Shown here: positions 60,218 to 64,000 of the stretch, in pieces
Layout of the letters: each line of letters opens with the position of its first letter
Numbering within the stretch: the stretch's first letter is position 1
Assembly (NCBI RefSeq): GCF_001571145.1
Contig: NZ_BCTF01000020.1
Coordinates: 47,903-111,902 of the forward strand
Source of the DNA: Hydrogenophaga flava NBRC 102514
GTDB lineage: Bacteria > Pseudomonadota > Gammaproteobacteria > Burkholderiales > Burkholderiaceae_C
Length of the DNA: 64,000 bases
Direction: 5' to 3'
Notes under the pieces: generated by a model
What the model was told of the DNA's origin: nothing
The model's database searches: none
The model's input: only the letters and a program-made list of their open reading frames with translations
Made by a program: the position numbers and the translations under genes

Positions 60218-61432
60218 ATGGCCCTGACCGACATCGCCATCAAGTCCAGCAAGCCACGGGAGTCGGCTTTCAAGCTGTCTGACGGACGCGGCCTGCAGTT
60301 GCACGTCACGCCTCAAGGCTCCAAGTTGTGGCGCTGGGCCTATCGCCATGAGGGCAAACAAAAGCTCATGGCCTTGGGCATTTACCCGGATGTTTCACTC
60401 GCGCAGGCCAGGGACAAAGCGGATTCGGCCAGGAAGCTTCTGGCAACGGGTGTTGACCCGATGGCCGCCCGCAAGTCCGACAAGATCGCCCGCCGTCTGG
60501 CCGTCGAAGACACCTTTGCGACCGTTGCACAGAAATGGTGGGAAAGCTGGAAGGCCGCGCGCAGCGACAGCCACGCGGTGTACGTATGGCGACGCCTGGA
60601 CGCCGACGTTTTCCCGGCCATTGGAAAACGGCCCATCGCGGAAATCGAGGCGCCCGAACTGGTCGCCATGATGAAGTCCATTGAAAAACGCGGAGCCCTC
60701 GATATCGCCAAACGCTCGTTGCAGACCTGCTCCCAGATCTTTCGTTACGCCATCGCCCACGGCTTGGCAAAACGCAACCCGGCAGTCGACATACGACCGA
60801 GCGATGTTTTGGCATCGCGCAAAAAGGAGAACTACGCCAGGCTGGACGGCAAGGAACTGCCCGAGTTACTGCGCAAGATCGAGGTCTACAACGGCAGCAC
60901 CGTCACCCGCGTGGCCATCAAGCTCATGGCCATGACCTTCGTGCGCACCAGCGAACTGATCGGCGCACGCTGGGAGGAGTTTGATCTCGACGGCGGGCGC
61001 TGGGACATACCTGCCTCGCGAATGAAGATGAAAACGCCGCATGTGGTGCCGCTGTCCGCCCAGGCAGTGACCCTGCTTCGAAGTCTGCATACCTTGACCG
61101 GGCACAGTCCCCTGCTCTTCCCCGGTGAGCGCGACCACCAGAAGTCCATGAGCAACAACACCATCTTGGGAGCCCTGGATCGCATGGGCTACGCAGGACG
61201 CATGACCGGCCATGGGTTCAGGGGCATTGCCTCCACCCTGCTGCACGAACAGGGCTGGCCACACGAACACATCGAACTGCAGCTGGCGCACCAGGAACGA
61301 AACCAGGTCAGCGCTTCGTACAACCACGCGATGTACCTGCAACCACGCGCCCAGATGATGCAGGCTTGGAGCGACTATCTCGATGCATGCGTGGCCGGTG
61401 ATGTGATCCCTTTCAGGGGAAAGAGAGCCTAG
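60218..61432 (+). CDS. P4-type tyrosine integrase of island 2
   Basis: A 404-residue integrase with the P4/DUF4102 N-terminal arm-binding domain (MALTDIAIKSSKPRESAFKL, DGRGLQLHV). A core-binding domain and a catalytic domain with Arg in VRTSELIGARW, His-x-x-Arg in HGFRG, His in LAHQ and Tyr in SASYNHA follow. ATG at 60218 is the family start. Unrelated in subfamily to integrase 1 although both use tRNA-Ser. Bases 61433-61598 after it show no gene. Confidence 0.94.
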   Translation: MALTDIAIKSSKPRESAFKLSDGRGLQLHVTPQGSKLWRWAYRHEGKQKLMALGIYPDVSLAQARDKADSARKLLATGVDPMAARKSDKIARRLAVEDTFATVAQKWWESWKAARSDSHAVYVWRRLDADVFPAIGKRPIAEIEAPELVAMMKSIEKRGALDIAKRSLQTCSQIFRYAIAHGLAKRNPAVDIRPSDVLASRKKENYARLDGKELPELLRKIEVYNGSTVTRVAIKLMAMTFVRTSELIGARWEEFDLDGGRWDIPASRMKMKTPHVVPLSAQAVTLLRSLHTLTGHSPLLFPGERDHQKSMSNNTILGALDRMGYAGRMTGHGFRGIASTLLHEQGWPHEHIELQLAHQERNQVSASYNHAMYLQPRAQMMQAWSDYLDACVAGDVIPFRGKRA

Positions 61433-61598
61433 AAGAGCCCGCGCGGGATGTTCTGCAGGACCGCTCGGCGTGCCATCAACCTCCGGAACTCACAGACCGG
61501 TCTGCAGCGGTTACGGTCCTTCGCTTTGCAGGACTCGAAGCCCTCGAGCGGTCGTTCAAAGCCTTAGTTGACCGGCGTCGGAGTCTCGGGCGAGCGCG

Positions 61599-62591
61599 CT
61601 AGTCGTTGCCGTACTCTGGCTCGTAGCTGATTTCCTCGACGCTGACTTTGACGTGTTCCTCGTCGATGCCGGCAGCATGGATGGCAATGTCTCCAATTAA
61701 TGCCAAGCCGCAGGTCGGGCAGTGAAACTCCGTTGCTGTGTATCCACGCTCGATGATTTCGTCGCCGTAGTCGGCATCGTCTTGATCCTCCGCCCTATCC
61801 TCCCAGCTCAGGTCGCCAGCGACGAATCCGCAACTCTTGCACGCGGGGCAGTCGGCCCTCCAGTATTCCGAGTACACGTAGCGGAAGAGGTCGGTGTTAA
61901 TCGGAAGGTTGTGTGTCGCGGCCAGGAAGGCCTTGAGCTTGTCACGCCCAAGTTTCCCGTGCTCTGACTCCTTGAACTGGGATGCATGGTGCTTCACCCG
62001 CTGTTTCGCGGCGCGGACTTCGGCATGGCGATGAGCTTTCAGGAGAGCCTTGGGCGCCTTGGCATCCGCGCCCAGCCACTCCTGGAGGTCCATGTCCATG
62101 CTTTGGAGAATCAAGTCAGCCGCGTTCCAGAAATCTCCTTCCCAGCCGTCGTATGGCATCGCGGCACATGCAGCATCGCCTGAATGCAGTTCTGCATTCC
62201 TTCGGTTTGCCAACTGCCTACAACCTTCCATGACAGGCGTCGTGAAGTTGTCAACCGTGTGAATCAAACGAACATAGGCAACCGATGCATCGATGGTGCG
62301 GACCTTCGTCGTGGTTGAAACTCCGCACGCTTCGAGCATGCTGTTGGGGTTGTGTGGCTCGACCACAAGACAAGGGTGGATGCTTGCCAACTGCGCTTTG
62401 GCCAGAAGTTCCAGCGCGCCGGCGGCCCAAAGCTGGCACTCGCTCTCGAGGCTTGTCTCCTTCGCGTCAATGCTGCGCTTCGCAAAAAGCTTGGACTTGT
62501 CCAGCAGCGCTTGATGCGAAATCGCGGTTGGCACAGTGCGACCGCGTTGTGCTTTGCCAACCTTAAAGAGATCCATATTGGCCATCGTCAT
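61599..62591 (-). CDS. Protein with HEPN-like RNxxxH motif and C-terminal zinc ribbon
   Basis: A 330-residue protein not recognised as a known family. The helical N-terminal half carries R-N-A-E-L-H (131-136), the R-x4-H pattern of HEPN ribonucleases. The C-terminal part has CPACKSC (248-254), an acidic loop and CPTC (291-294), a probable zinc ribbon. ATG at 62591 overlaps the dioxygenase stop as ATGA, so translation is coupled. I infer an RNase-type effector; HEPN calls from one motif are weak. Confidence 0.68.
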   Translation of the reverse strand: MTMANMDLFKVGKAQRGRTVPTAISHQALLDKSKLFAKRSIDAKETSLESECQLWAAGALELLAKAQLASIHPCLVVEPHNPNSMLEACGVSTTTKVRTIDASVAYVRLIHTVDNFTTPVMEGCRQLANRRNAELHSGDAACAAMPYDGWEGDFWNAADLILQSMDMDLQEWLGADAKAPKALLKAHRHAEVRAAKQRVKHHASQFKESEHGKLGRDKLKAFLAATHNLPINTDLFRYVYSEYWRADCPACKSCGFVAGDLSWEDRAEDQDDADYGDEIIERGYTATEFHCPTCGLALIGDIAIHAAGIDEEHVKVSVEEISYEPEYGND

Positions 62592-63277
62592 GAGCTATCT
62601 CCCAAAATGGTAATCCTGAACAACGAGCGCGTGGGGTCGTCGCGGGCATCCGCACGGCGGTGAAAGACCTTCCAGTTATCCAGCACCAGGATGCTGCCAG
62701 GCGTCCAGCGATGAACGTATGTCGGCGGCACGCACAGGTCAACAAGCAGGGTCATCAATCTCCTTGCTCGCTCCGTGGCGCCTTCCATGCAGCCAGGGTC
62801 AAGGCGAAGGAATGGCTGGCCCTTGCCTTTAATTGTTGCGTAGAACGATTTCGCGCCAGTCCGCACGAGAAACGGCTCCGTGCTGGCCGCCTCGTTGAGC
62901 CCATCAGGCAGAAGCAGGTCAGCGCCTAGCAGCTCGGTTGCAGCGGTGCCGCTGGAACATTCCAGCATCCCGAGCACTAGGTACCGGGCAGGGACCGGAC
63001 GGTGCGCCATGTCCATGTGCCACGGCTGAGCTCCGGTTCCAGTGGTTCGGCTGAGCGAGCGCGGTTGTGCCTCGCGCTGAGAAACTGGCACGAGCTCGTC
63101 GACAACACTACGCCTTCGTGTCCGCGTGGCTGTGCCGAGCGTCGCTGCCAACGTCAGTAAGTGGCGCTTGAAGCTTTCGGCGTCGGCAGCGGCGCTGTTT
63201 ACGCTGGTCCATCCGTGGCTTTGCAGAGCTGCCAGCTTGGCGGGTGGAAGAACTTGTTCCATCGGACCAGTTCTCAC
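62588..63277 (-). CDS. TauD/TfdA-like Fe(II)/2-oxoglutarate dioxygenase
   Basis: A 229-residue double-stranded beta-helix enzyme. The iron triad is His87 and Asp89 in PWHMDMAH and His206 in VFHRRAD, with an Arg (217 or 221) for 2-oxoglutarate. Family members hydroxylate small molecules or modify macromolecules. GTG at 63277 is nine bases after the upstream stop; ATG at 63262 is the alternative. An oxygenase between a DUF3732-type gene and a HEPN-like gene is unusual, and its substrate is unknown. Confidence 0.8.
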   Translation of the reverse strand: MRTGPMEQVLPPAKLAALQSHGWTSVNSAAADAESFKRHLLTLAATLGTATRTRRRSVVDELVPVSQREAQPRSLSRTTGTGAQPWHMDMAHRPVPARYLVLGMLECSSGTAATELLGADLLLPDGLNEAASTEPFLVRTGAKSFYATIKGKGQPFLRLDPGCMEGATERARRLMTLLVDLCVPPTYVHRWTPGSILVLDNWKVFHRRADARDDPTRSLFRITILGDSS

Positions 63278-63286
63278 GTCGTCGCC

Positions 63287-64000
63287 TTATTTGTTCCAAC
63301 TTGGCCAGTCTTGCGGCACCAGCGCCGGCGGATTCATCCAGGGCTTTTCGACCAGGGCATCCTGGAACCAATCTTCCGCGAAGTTGGCATGTTCGGTGAC
63401 GATGAGTTGGAAGCCCGGGACCAACTCTTTCGTGTAGTTCAGCAGCGTCTCAAACAGTTTCTTGGCGGCCTCCAGGTCGGCGTCTACGCGCTTGACCTTC
63501 TCCGTATCCCCCGCCACCGATTCATAAATGGTCTGCGAGGGGAAATAGACCTGCGTCGGCTGGTCCAGCATCAGGAAGCGAGGAATAGGGATGTGGTTTT
63601 CCGATGCGTAGTGGTGCAGGGCCAGCAGAGCCGAGATGTGATAGGCCAGCCAGTTCGCGCCACCGCCGGTGCGAATCATCGGAACTGGATTGCCGGGACG
63701 CTGCACCACCACGGTCAGGTTGCGCATATCCAGCCGGAACGGAAACTCAGAGAAGAACGCCTTGAACTCCTTCACCAACGAGGTCATGGTGCTAGAGATG
63801 TGGGTAATGACCGATTCCATACGCGCGTCTGCATCGTCGTCGGCGCCCGCGCTCTGGTTAATCTGGTCGAGCTTCGCCTGCAGCCGCTCGACTTTGAGCT
63901 TCAGCACGCTAATGGCATTGCTTGGATTCAAGCTGTCGAGGTAGAAGCTGACTCGGCCTTGAACCCTCAGAGCGCGCGCGTTGGCGTCCTCTTGCGCTGC
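63287..64000 (-). CDS. C-terminal part of a DUF3732-type protein (defence ATPase), cut by the window end
   Basis: The frame is open to the window edge, so only the last 237 residues are seen. The segment RVSFYLDSLN, a coiled coil (LKLKVERLQAKLDQI), GGGANWLAYHISALLALHHY, PRFLMLDQPTQVYFP and the IVTEHAN end match the DUF3732 C-terminus. LMLDQPTQ looks like a Walker B plus D-loop of SMC/ABC ATPases. DUF3732 proteins are ATPase parts of three-component conflict systems. It leads the operon and lies nine bases upstream of the dioxygenase gene. Confidence 0.82.
   Translation of the reverse strand, partial: AAQEDANARALRVQGRVSFYLDSLNPSNAISVLKLKVERLQAKLDQINQSAGADDDADARMESVITHISSTMTSLVKEFKAFFSEFPFRLDMRNLTVVVQRPGNPVPMIRTGGGANWLAYHISALLALHHYASENHIPIPRFLMLDQPTQVYFPSQTIYESVAGDTEKVKRVDADLEAAKKLFETLLNYTKELVPGFQLIVTEHANFAEDWFQDALVEKPWMNPPALVPQDWPSWNK

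Larger units (their letters stand above)
60011..64000. mobile_element. Start of tandem island 2
   Basis: A P4-type integrase sits just inside a copy of the tRNA-Ser 3' end, as expected for a second element in the same target. Cargo seen is a minus-strand operon with DUF3732-like, dioxygenase and HEPN/zinc-ribbon proteins. The right end is outside the window. Confidence 0.8.

Overview
The window is high-GC chromosomal DNA of a betaproteobacterium. The gene set and order (rimP-nusA-infB-rbfA-truB-typA, guaB-guaA, ratA/smpB, yejABEF-fabI, a TadA-hydrolase fusion) fit Burkholderiales, family Comamonadaceae; Hydrogenophaga or a close relative is a reasonable guess but is not proven by the sequence. 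Mobile DNA sits at both ends and about 41 kb of ordinary chromosome lies between.

Bases 1-3508 are the right end of an integrative conjugative element: a hypothetical gene and a MobH-type relaxase (TraI), ended by a terminator. The junction at 3492-3519 reads as a hybrid Xer dif site, with a degenerate XerC-side arm on the element side and a near-consensus centre plus XerD arm on the chromosome side. This suggests an element integrated at the replication terminus by XerC/XerD, like the gonococcal genetic island.

Bases 3.7-44.4 kb are chromosomal: a polar amino-acid ABC transporter operon with an M14-type deacylase, an EF-hand protein, a penicillin-acylase-family enzyme, a cyclase/FHA protein, LdcA, a TadA-haloalkane-dehalogenase-like fusion, a LigT-type gene broken by an in-frame stop behind a consensus LexA box, purine synthesis (guaB, guaA), ratA/rnfH/smpB, an acyl-CoA enzyme with a DMT exporter, the translation operon rimP to typA, the yej peptide importer, fabI, an exported ATP-dependent DNA ligase (Lig E type), a basic amino-acid decarboxylase, and an nfeD/SPFH pair, ending in tRNA-Ser(GGA).

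The tRNA-Ser gene carries two tandem islands. Island 1 (44462-60027) is bounded by a 17-bp direct repeat of the tRNA 3' end. It holds a tyrosine integrase, a Replic_Relax-like protein next to a hairpin-rich non-coding region, DUF6573, a family A DNA polymerase, RadC, a single-chain Type ISP-like restriction-modification enzyme, and at its right end a probable retron (ncRNA, 47-aa peptide, XRE regulator, reverse transcriptase with NAxxH and VTG motifs). Island 2 starts at the second repeat with a P4-type integrase. It carries a tight minus-strand operon of a DUF3732-type protein (cut by the window end), a TauD/TfdA-like dioxygenase and a protein with a HEPN-like RNxxxH motif and a zinc ribbon. 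This last set is the best candidate for an undescribed defence system; the retron with its peptide and structured leader is the second.
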